The position numbers and the translations under genes are program-made. The notes under the pieces were generated by a model that ran no database searches, was not told the origin of the DNA, and saw nothing but the letters and a program-made list of their open reading frames with translations. Below are positions 15,208 through 22,037 of a stretch of 23,462 nt of DNA, in pieces. The first letter of the stretch is position 1, and the number at the start of each line of letters is the position of its first letter. Where the stretch lies: the NCBI GenBank assembly GCA_002304935.1, contig DBPS01000006.1, positions 1 to 23,462 on the forward strand, in the 5' to 3' direction. This DNA comes from Candidatus Humimicrobium oleiphilum. Its GTDB lineage: Bacteria; Actinomycetota; Humimicrobiia; Humimicrobiales; Humimicrobiaceae.

Positions 15208-16722
15208 TTAATAGTATGGATAGCCTGCAGAATTAACATCTTCTTTGCAGGCTTCCCATTCTTTATCAGAAATCTTACCGCTTTTTCTGTAAAACTCTCT
15301 GGCTTCACTGAGTATCTCTTCTATTGCTTTTTCTTCGCTGTCGGATAAAGGCTCCGGTTTATGTGTCTGAAGTATTTTTTCCATACGGTCTTTTGCATAT
15401 TCAATACAATCTTTTTTATTGGCTTCCATCCATTCAAGATATGTCAGGCTGTCGGAGCTCTTCGGAATGAATTGCTCATTTTTCCACCATTTTCTTGTAT
15501 GTTCCTCAGTCAGATAAGTACCTGGTATGGGTCCGACCTGATTAATGACGTCAATAGCCAGAGTATCATCATTTACTTCCACACCCTGGAGAAAACGGCC
15601 TATTGTAGCGGCAACATCGTCATCCAGTATCAGTTGTATGGGGTGAAATGAAAGTTCTCCATATATGCATCCGTGATACCCTATTTCGTTTGCTCCTGAA
15701 AGCAGTGAAAGCATAAGAGATATGGTTTTTTCATATCCGCATTGGTAATCTATTCTTTTGGAATTGGAGACACCTGTTGAATGGTTTCCAATAGGTATTT
15801 TGTATCTTCTCCATATCTGGTTAAATACTACCTGATGCATTGAGCTTTCTATTCTTCCAAAAACAGGATACCCCGAGCGCATATTCTGGGTAAAGCCGAA
15901 ATCGCTTACAAGCACTCCTGTGCCTGTTTTTATTAATTGTGCCAGCACGACTCCGCCCATTAATTCAGCATTATTTGTTACAGTCGCTCCTGCCGTCGTT
16001 ACCGGTGAAGTAGCTCCATAGGTAGGGCCGCTCTGTATGTATAGCGGAAATCCTGCTTCAATATTCCTGAAAGCTGATATACATGCATCTTCCTGGTATG
16101 TTAGAGGCGGTGAAATTGCAACTACTCCAAGATTTACTGCACCCAGTGCTTTTGCCATTCTAATTGCAAATACTTCACAATCATTGCCGTAATTGCAGTG
16201 CAGCGGCATTGTGCTGTTCCTGAAATTTGCTGCATCTCCTTCCAGCATCTGCATTACTGCCGGGGTATTTTTAAACCCAAACCAGGGCACATAAGAACCT
16301 GTATAGTGGACTGTATCCAGTGCATCCATGATTTTAACTGTATCGTAAAATTCTTTTCTTGTAGGTGTTCTTGGCTCCCATGTTTCCAGGTCGATGGTAT
16401 CTTTTCCAGGGAAAGGAAGAAAATTAGACATATTTCCGCCAAAACGGACGTCACTTCTGGGCCCACGCCCTTTTACTATGAAGCTGCTCGGACATTTTCT
16501 CAAGCATTCTTCTACAAGCCAGGGCGGGAATCTGACAATCTTTTTTTCCATGTCCACATTGCAGTCATTTTCTTTAAAAAGTTTTAAGGCTTTATCGCTT
16601 TCAAACCTGATTCCGGTATTTTCAAGAACATCAAGAGTATTTTTATGAATTGATTCCAGCTGCTCTTCAGATAATATTTCCAATGGCCTGATGTTACGCG
16701 TTATTCCTTTTTTTCTAATCAT
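15208..16722 (-). CDS. Trimethylamine methyltransferase (MttB)-family protein, non-pyrrolysine type
   Basis: This 504-residue protein of the MttB superfamily would transfer a methyl group from a quaternary amine or related donor to a corrinoid protein. Family features include RPLEILSEEQLESIHKNTLDVLENTGI near the N-terminus, VRFPPWLVEECLRKCPSSF, and the TIM-barrel segments NAELMGGVVLAQL and SNSKRIDYQCGYEKT. The frame runs through without an in-frame TAG, so this is not a pyrrolysine enzyme of the true trimethylamine type. Homologues of this kind include glycine betaine (MtgB), proline betaine (MtpB) and carnitine (MtcB) demethylases, but the substrate here is unknown. I chose ATG 16722 (MIRKKG), which has the SD AAGGAG at 10 bases and lies 7 bases after the corrinoid gene stop. 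A longer in-frame start at 16800 would overlap that gene by 71 bases. Confidence 0.87.
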   Translation of the reverse strand: MIRKKGITRNIRPLEILSEEQLESIHKNTLDVLENTGIRFESDKALKLFKENDCNVDMEKKIVRFPPWLVEECLRKCPSSFIVKGRGPRSDVRFGGNMSNFLPFPGKDTIDLETWEPRTPTRKEFYDTVKIMDALDTVHYTGSYVPWFGFKNTPAVMQMLEGDAANFRNSTMPLHCNYGNDCEVFAIRMAKALGAVNLGVVAISPPLTYQEDACISAFRNIEAGFPLYIQSGPTYGATSPVTTAGATVTNNAELMGGVVLAQLIKTGTGVLVSDFGFTQNMRSGYPVFGRIESSMHQVVFNQIWRRYKIPIGNHSTGVSNSKRIDYQCGYEKTISLMLSLLSGANEIGYHGCIYGELSFHPIQLILDDDVAATIGRFLQGVEVNDDTLAIDVINQVGPIPGTYLTEEHTRKWWKNEQFIPKSSDSLTYLEWMEANKKDCIEYAKDRMEKILQTHKPEPLSDSEEKAIEEILSEAREFYRKSGKISDKEWEACKEDVNSAGYPYY

Positions 16723-16729
16723 TAAAGGC

Positions 16730-17374
16730 TTACTCCTTTCCAAGTAATGTTTTACATAATCTGGGTGCTCTTGCAGCAGTAGCTTCATATCCGTCTGCAC
16801 CTATTTCATCAGCAAATTCCTGGGTTGTTGCAGCTCCTCCTATGATTACTTTTACTTTATCCCTGATGCCTTTATCTTTAAGGACCTCAATAATTCTGTT
16901 TTGTTCAGCAATGGTCGTTGTCAGAAGGGCAGATAATGCGAGGATTTCAGGATTATATTTTTCTATTGCTTCTATGAAACGCTCGGAAGAAATGTCTACT
17001 CCCAGATCAATGACCCTGAAGTTTTCAGCAACAAGGAAGGTTTTAACCATTGTTTTTCCAATGTCATGAATATCGCCTTTGACTGTGCCCAGCACTACGG
17101 TACCTATTTTTTCAATTTCTTTACCTGATTTTTCAATTTCTGCCTCTACTACTGAAATAGCTTCAGACATTGCACTCGCTGCACCAACCAGATCCGGAAG
17201 AAAGAGTTCTCCTTTTCCGAAGTCATCACCTATTTTCCTGATTGTCTCGGTCATTCCGGCAAGGATATCATTGGGTTCTATTCCTTCCCCGATTGCTTTT
17301 GTGGCCATCTCACGTGCCAGATTGCGATTATAGGTAATAATTGACTCTTTTAAACTGCTGATAGTATCAGACAT
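16730..17374 (-). CDS. Corrinoid (B12-binding) methyl-shuttle protein, MttC/MtbC-like
   Basis: This 214-residue protein carries the methyl group between a substrate methyltransferase and an acceptor methyltransferase. The N-terminal four-helix cap domain is about residues 1-90, with DDFGKGELFLPDLVGAASAM typical of the family. The Rossmann-like cobalamin domain has the base-off ligand motif DIHDIG (101-106, with His103 as the lower axial ligand), SAL (148-150) and GG (179-180). The length matches MttC/MtbC/MtmC proteins. The start is ATG 17374, which has GGGAGG at 10 bases; the in-frame ATG 17392 upstream overlaps that SD and is unlikely. It is the first gene of a two-gene operon with the MttB-like protein. 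A reductive activator (RamA-like) is not present in the window. Confidence 0.93.
   Translation of the reverse strand: MSDTISSLKESIITYNRNLAREMATKAIGEGIEPNDILAGMTETIRKIGDDFGKGELFLPDLVGAASAMSEAISVVEAEIEKSGKEIEKIGTVVLGTVKGDIHDIGKTMVKTFLVAENFRVIDLGVDISSERFIEAIEKYNPEILALSALLTTTIAEQNRIIEVLKDKGIRDKVKVIIGGAATTQEFADEIGADGYEATAARAPRLCKTLLGKE
16733..16738 (-). promoter_or_regulatory. SD that sets the MttB-like start, overlapping the corrinoid gene end
   Basis: AAGGAG on the minus strand ends 10 bases before ATG 16722 and lies within the last codons of the corrinoid gene. It favours that start over the in-frame upstream one at 16800 and suggests translational coupling. Confidence 0.55.
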
Positions 17375-17384
17375 ATTTACTATT

Positions 17385-17390
17385 CCTCCC
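17385..17390 (-). promoter_or_regulatory. SD that sets the corrinoid protein start
   Basis: GGGAGG on the minus strand stands 10 bases before ATG 17374. The upstream in-frame ATG 17392 lies immediately before this SD, so it is probably not the start. Confidence 0.6.
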
Positions 17391-17463
17391 ATCTAGAAAA
17401 CGGTACTATTGGTACCTTCTTAATATTTAAGATATTCTAAATATATTAATACAAATACATTGT

Positions 17464-17490
17464 ATTATATGAAAGTAATCCATCTGACAA
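17464..17490 (-). promoter_or_regulatory. Possible promoter of the corrinoid/MttB operon
   Basis: On the minus strand TTGTCA (17490-17485) is followed after 15 bases by a perfect -10 TATAAT (17469-17464), about 90 bases before the corrinoid start. The spacer is short, so this is tentative. Two small dyads lie between it and the gene: CTTAA-TAT-TTAAG (17419-17431) and GGTAC-TATTG-GTACC (17402-17416). They could be operator sites. No cobalamin riboswitch was recognised in 17393-17567. Confidence 0.35.
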
Positions 17491-17567
17491 ATCAAGATCA
17501 AGATAGTAAAAATTATGAATGATTTAATTTAAAATGCTAAAATCAAATAAATCTTTTGTCAATATAA

Positions 17568-18581
17568 TCAAAGAAGTTTGTCTTTTTCTTTTCTTTCAAT
17601 TACTGGCCTTGTCCCGTATATTATTCCCCCCATTATTGCAATGATTACAAGCATGGCGAAAAGAAGCAGGGAACACATGGCAGCTTTTTCATTCTGTACT
17701 CCAAGTGACACCATCATAAGGACAAGAGATCCTTCTCTTACGCCTATTCCTCCAAGTGAAATAGGAAGCATGGCTATTATGGTCACTACAGGGACTATAA
17801 AGATAAAGGCAGTAAGGTTCAGCTGGATTCCGAGTGCTCTGGCTGCAAGCCAGTAATTTAATATTACTGCAAACTGAAGGGTTATACTATAGAACATGAC
17901 TTTGACAAGAACCCACTTGAATTTTTTAAAAGAAAGAAAAGTCTCATAGACATTTCTGAGTTTGTCAAACAATTTTGATAGGAATCTGATTTTCTTTGCA
18001 AGCTTTTTCAGTCCCAGTATGTTTGGATTCAGTACAAGGAAAAAGAGAACAAAGCTTATTACAACAAAAATTATTATTGGTATTATTATGGATTTTCCAC
18101 CTATGGTCGTGAATCCCAGAAACAAAGCAACGATTGCAAATAAACCTGATGCAATAATACCGGAGAGTCTTTCTATTACTAATACCGATATAGATGAGCT
18201 CATGGGAAAGCCTGTTTTTTTTGTCACATCATATGCCCTGTATACATCACCACCTATGCTTGTCGGAAGAAAATTGTTAAAAAACATTCCTACAAGGACA
18301 GAACCTGAAAGAAAGGGAATGGATATGTTTACATTTTGTGTTTTAAGAAGAGTCTGCCACCTGAAAGCAGTTATCCATATGCCGTAAGCATGTGTTAAAA
18401 AAGATAGTACAAGCAGGAGAATATTTATATCTTTTAATGTCGAGGCTATAGTCCTGAAATCTTTAAATTGTGAAAAAATCAGAAATATTATCAGCCCCAG
18501 GCTTATTACAAGCCGTAATGTAGTATTTATTATCTTTTTTCTTTTCTGATAAAAAGCTTTTATTCTTTTGATTAAAGGCAT
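17568..18581 (-). CDS. Flippase-like integral membrane protein (AglD/MprF N-terminal, UPF0104 family)
   Basis: This 337-residue polytopic membrane protein is of the lysylphosphatidylglycerol synthase transmembrane-domain family. Members include the membrane half of MprF and AglD-like proteins linked to lipid or polyprenyl-glycan handling. Hallmarks are NNFLPTSIGGDVYRAYDV (102-119), VIERLSG (135-141) and MLPISLGGIGVREGS (271-285). There are about seven hydrophobic spans and a Lys-rich C-terminus (KEKDKLL). The catalytic aminoacyl-transferase half of MprF is absent, so a lipid flippase or an accessory role in glycolipid assembly is more likely. It is last in the minus-strand envelope cluster, 104 bases after the epimerase gene. 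The start at ATG 18581 has only a weak purine-rich SD. Confidence 0.85.
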   Translation of the reverse strand: MPLIKRIKAFYQKRKKIINTTLRLVISLGLIIFLIFSQFKDFRTIASTLKDINILLLVLSFLTHAYGIWITAFRWQTLLKTQNVNISIPFLSGSVLVGMFFNNFLPTSIGGDVYRAYDVTKKTGFPMSSSISVLVIERLSGIIASGLFAIVALFLGFTTIGGKSIIIPIIIFVVISFVLFFLVLNPNILGLKKLAKKIRFLSKLFDKLRNVYETFLSFKKFKWVLVKVMFYSITLQFAVILNYWLAARALGIQLNLTAFIFIVPVVTIIAMLPISLGGIGVREGSLVLMMVSLGVQNEKAAMCSLLLFAMLVIIAIMGGIIYGTRPVIERKEKDKLL

Positions 18582-18685
18582 TGCTAAAAATCTTTCTTTT
18601 TAATAAGTATAAGTAAAATTAAATTTTAACATGTAAATATTATTTAAAATAAGTAAAAAATAATTTTGTCTGCCCTGCCTATCGG

Positions 18686-19681
18686 TTATTTCATTTTTAT
18701 AAAGCCATTATCCAGATACCACTGCGAAGTAAGATGGATACCTGTTTTCATATCTATCTTCGGTTCATATCCAAGCAAATTTCTTGCCTTTTGTATGCTG
18801 AATGCTCTGTTTTTCCTGAAGAAAGCTACTCTTCTTTTAAAAATAGGCGGCTGTTTTTTAATTTTAAATATTTTATATGTACCTTCTGTTAATGCTGCCA
18901 GCGCGTATATTGGCAGATAAGGTATGTGGATTTTTGGCGGATTTACTCCAAATTCCTGTGCTATAAGCTTTGAAAGTTCATTCAGGCTTGCATACCTGCT
19001 GTCACCGATTATAAAAACTTCTCCGACTGCTTCATTTTTTTCACCGCAGAGAAGGTAACCATCAATAAGATTATCTATATAAACCATATGGAAACATGCC
19101 TGACCGTTTCCCATAATAAGCCATCTTTTTTTTGCAATCATCCTGAACATTTTTAGCAGCCTCATATCTCCCGGTCCGTAAATAGCTGCAGGCCTCAAAA
19201 CAGAAACAGGCAGATTTTTTTCTTTTGCATATCTTAATGCTTCAAGTTCAGCTTTGCACTTGGACTGCTGGTAGGCATCACCGGGACTGTGAGGTTCAGT
19301 CTCATCTGAGGGAGGATTCTTTACAGTTGTAACGACACCTATTGTACTGGTATGGACAAGCCTCTCTATATTATATTCAAGACATGCATCAAAGACATTT
19401 AAAGAACCTTTATAATTTGTATCCCAGTAAAACCTGTCATCCACATATGCTTCTCTGTAAGCAGCAGCGACATGATAGACTTTTTCCACTCCCCTGACGG
19501 CTTTAAAAACTTTTTCCCTGTCTCTTATGTCTCCAACAATTATTTCGGCCCCTGCTTTTTTAAGTTCTTCAGCTCTGGCTTCTGAACGGGCAAGAACCCG
19601 AACATCATATTTTAATTCAAGCAGTCTTTTTGCAAGATGGCCGCCTGTAAACCCGGTGCCTCCGGTGACAAGAACCTTCAT
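18686..19681 (-). CDS. NAD(P)-dependent sugar epimerase/reductase (extended SDR family)
   Basis: This 331-residue extended short-chain dehydrogenase/reductase has the cofactor motif GGTGFTGG (7-14). An acidic residue, Asp51, sits in the VGDIRD stretch, and the catalytic residues are Ser112 (HTSTIG), Tyr137 and Lys141 (YQQSK). RPAAIYGPGD and FHMVYIDNL are typical of NDP-sugar epimerase/dehydratases, dihydroflavonol reductases and HpnA-type proteins. The precise substrate is not readable. It probably makes or modifies a nucleotide sugar or lipid-linked sugar for the adjacent glycosyltransferases. The start is ATG 19681, 14 bases after the stop of the upstream radical SAM gene, with an AGGT-containing purine SD, so the two are probably co-transcribed. 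Confidence 0.87.
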   Translation of the reverse strand: MKVLVTGGTGFTGGHLAKRLLELKYDVRVLARSEARAEELKKAGAEIIVGDIRDREKVFKAVRGVEKVYHVAAAYREAYVDDRFYWDTNYKGSLNVFDACLEYNIERLVHTSTIGVVTTVKNPPSDETEPHSPGDAYQQSKCKAELEALRYAKEKNLPVSVLRPAAIYGPGDMRLLKMFRMIAKKRWLIMGNGQACFHMVYIDNLIDGYLLCGEKNEAVGEVFIIGDSRYASLNELSKLIAQEFGVNPPKIHIPYLPIYALAALTEGTYKIFKIKKQPPIFKRRVAFFRKNRAFSIQKARNLLGYEPKIDMKTGIHLTSQWYLDNGFIKMK

Positions 19682-19695
19682 TTTTACCTCACTTT

Positions 19696-20706
19696 TTAAT
19701 TTTTCCTTATACTGTCCCTGAAAAATATGCCCAGATAATCAGCAGGTATTCCCAAAAATGTCTGCCTGAAAACTCTATCGCAGTTTGAGCAGGGATGCAA
19801 ATCATTAATATCTTTATTGGAAAATCTTCTTCTTAAAAACATAATTTTATTATCATTAAAGATTTCTTTTATGCTTTTTTTATTTATGTCTCCTATCTCT
19901 AATCTTCCGAAAAAATCCTGTGGGCAGGGAAGGACTTTTCCATCACTTAATATTACCATTGCATACCAGGGGAATGTGCATTTAGATATTTTTATCTTTT
20001 GAGAATCAATGCTGTTGTTTTCCGGCCCGGTCGTTTTCAGGGAACCTCCCCAGTTATGGGGCTTTCTGGTAACAAACCTGTCTGGCGGATTATTTTTGAA
20101 AGCAGAAAAAAATTTTCTTTTCTGCTTTTTCAGTTCTTCCGGTTTCAGGTCTTCATCATATTCAATTATCTGTATTGTGGTATGGGGAGTTTTTGAAAAA
20201 AGAGCTTTTTTTATTTTTAAGAATTCATTTATTTTAATCAAAACATCTTCGTACCCTGCCCCTGTCCGGTTTTTCTCATACATCTCTTTTGTGTATCCGT
20301 CAAATGAGAAAGATATTCTGTGGAGTCCGGATTTTATCAGTTTTGCTGACATTTCAGGGTCAAGAAGAACTGCATTTGTATGCAGCCTGGTTTTAATACC
20401 TGAATTTGCTGCATAATTTATCATTTCTACAATTTCCGGATTGACAAGAGGTTCACCTCTGTGAAAAAGATTAACCTCATACACCCCTGTTTTTGCTTCA
20501 TTTATTATTGTCCTGAAAAGGTCAAAATCCATATTATTTTTTTTATCATCCGGCAAATCTTTATTTACACATAAACGGCATGCAAGATTACATATGCCAG
20601 AGGTTTCAATCCAGAGTTTTGATGGAAAATAACCAACAGCTTTTTTCCCTGACATATAAGAGAAATATATTTTTAAGAGAGTAGAATAATACTGATATTT
20701 TTTCAT
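19696..20706 (-). CDS. Radical SAM/SPASM-domain enzyme
   Basis: This 336-residue radical S-adenosylmethionine enzyme has the 4Fe-4S motif CNLACRLC (Cys39, Cys43, Cys46), followed by HRGEPLVNP (82-90) and SFSFDGYTKE (132-141), both usual in this fold. The C-terminal SPASM part has Cys243 (CTFPW), Cys261 (VLPCPQD), Cys306 and Cys309 (PCSNC), which would bind an auxiliary cluster. There is no N-terminal cobalamin domain. SPASM proteins of this architecture act on peptides, cofactors or carbohydrate-like substrates. Here it sits between an SDR epimerase and two glycosyltransferases, which suggests modification of a sugar or lipid in surface glycan assembly, but that is inference. The N-terminus (MKKYQYYSTLLKIYFSYMSGKKAVGYFP) resembles short stretches seen before the core in glycan-cluster radical SAM proteins. 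Confidence 0.9.
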   Translation of the reverse strand: MKKYQYYSTLLKIYFSYMSGKKAVGYFPSKLWIETSGICNLACRLCVNKDLPDDKKNNMDFDLFRTIINEAKTGVYEVNLFHRGEPLVNPEIVEMINYAANSGIKTRLHTNAVLLDPEMSAKLIKSGLHRISFSFDGYTKEMYEKNRTGAGYEDVLIKINEFLKIKKALFSKTPHTTIQIIEYDEDLKPEELKKQKRKFFSAFKNNPPDRFVTRKPHNWGGSLKTTGPENNSIDSQKIKISKCTFPWYAMVILSDGKVLPCPQDFFGRLEIGDINKKSIKEIFNDNKIMFLRRRFSNKDINDLHPCSNCDRVFRQTFLGIPADYLGIFFRDSIRKN

Positions 20707-20803
20707 AAATTTATTATTCAGTTAGTCTGCTGTTCAGGCCGTCTTAATAAAACCATTATATCTTTTTGGATATGAAACCTGTATGCTCATACAAGGATTT
20801 AAA

Positions 20804-22009
20804 TTAAATACAATGTCTGTAAATTGCAAGTGTTTCTGCCGCAGTTTTTTCCCAGCTGAATTTTTTGGAATTGACCAGGCATTGCTTTCTTATATATGAG
20901 CTCAGATTATCATTAGATAGAATTTCATCCATTTTTATGCATATTTCCTTTTCGTCAAAAGGTTCAAACAGCAGATCAGGATGTTGAAGAACTTCCGGGA
21001 TTGAGGATGTTTTTGAGGCAATGACAGGCAGGCCGCAGCTCATTGCTTCCAGCACCGGGAATCCAAAACCTTCAAATATTGAAGGGTAAACAAAGAGGCT
21101 TGCCATATTATAAAGCTGAACAAGGTCATAATCACTTATTTCTCCTGTAAATATGATGTCTTCCTTGTATTTGCTGTTATTAAAAGAGTTAAAGGTTTCT
21201 TCACTTTTCCAGCCTGTTTTTCCGGCGATTACAAGCTTCATGTTCCTGAATTTGTATTTTTTCTTTAAAAGGTCAAAAGCCAGGATGAGGGTTTTGAAAT
21301 TCTTCCGCGGTTCAATGGTCCCGACACTTAGAATAAAATTACAATTTATGCCATATTTCTGCATGACTTTTATATCTGTTTCATCTTCTTCAAGAATCTT
21401 AAAAATATCTTCAGATGCAAGATAAACAACATGTATCCTGGAAGGATTTGTTCCAAGGTATTCAATTATGTCTTTTTTTGTTGACTCAGAATCTGCGATT
21501 ATTATCTTTGCTCTTTTTGCATTACGCGAAACCATCTTCTGATATTTTTTAACAAACCATTCAAAATTAAATTCAGGAAATCTGAAAAAAGACATATCGT
21601 GGATTGTGAGGACAATGTTTTTATTAAAAGTAGGAGGAATTATGTAGTCAGGGCAGTGAAGCATATCACTTTTAAATCCAAGCATTTCTATTGCCGGGAA
21701 TTTTTTCTGCCCTATTTTTCCCAGCTGATTCCGGGTTACCGGGTAGAAACTTGTTTTAATGTTTTTTTGTGGATATTTTTTTAAAAGATCTTCGAATATA
21801 TACATATTCTCATCTGAAGCACGATATCCAGTGAAAACAAATTCATTGCCGTCTTCCGGCTTATGCGGGACAAGCTCTGCCTGGTTCTGGTTCTTGTCAT
21901 CATTATCATCAGATTTAAGCAGATTTTTAATAAGATTATTTATATATCTGCCGGAACCTATTCTGGTCCCGAAGTTTAATATCGTTGAAACTTCTATCCC
22001 GATTTTCAT
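20804..22009 (-). CDS. Glycosyltransferase family 4 (GT-B fold)
   Basis: This 401-residue retaining GT-B glycosyltransferase would transfer a sugar from a nucleotide sugar to a growing lipid-linked or surface glycan. It opens with IGIEVSTI and the glycine stretch GTRIGSGRYINNL. The C-terminal domain has SVGTIEPRKNFKTL (228-241), with the phosphate-contacting Arg and Lys, and the E-x7-E motif Glu313-Glu321 in EGFGFPVLEAMSCGLPVIAS. A hydrophilic low-complexity insert (about 32-57: DDNDDKNQNQ and following) is unusual for the N-terminal domain. The start is ATG 22009 with no clear SD. It lies 28 bases downstream of the GT2 gene and about 97 bases upstream of the radical SAM gene. Confidence 0.92.
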   Translation of the reverse strand: MKIGIEVSTILNFGTRIGSGRYINNLIKNLLKSDDNDDKNQNQAELVPHKPEDGNEFVFTGYRASDENMYIFEDLLKKYPQKNIKTSFYPVTRNQLGKIGQKKFPAIEMLGFKSDMLHCPDYIIPPTFNKNIVLTIHDMSFFRFPEFNFEWFVKKYQKMVSRNAKRAKIIIADSESTKKDIIEYLGTNPSRIHVVYLASEDIFKILEEDETDIKVMQKYGINCNFILSVGTIEPRKNFKTLILAFDLLKKKYKFRNMKLVIAGKTGWKSEETFNSFNNSKYKEDIIFTGEISDYDLVQLYNMASLFVYPSIFEGFGFPVLEAMSCGLPVIASKTSSIPEVLQHPDLLFEPFDEKEICIKMDEILSNDNLSSYIRKQCLVNSKKFSWEKTAAETLAIYRHCI

Positions 22010-22037
22010 AAAAATTTCATTATTTTAAAAAATTCTT

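Noticed and set aside
15208..16800. Pyrrolysine-containing MttB (trimethylamine methyltransferase)
   Set aside because: The reading frame has no in-frame TAG, so the enzyme is of the non-pyrrolysine type. The longer start at 16800 overlaps the corrinoid gene and lacks the SD seen before 16722.
17393..17567. Cobalamin riboswitch before the corrinoid gene
   Set aside because: No B12-box-like conserved segment or fitting structure was recognised in this short AT-rich stretch.
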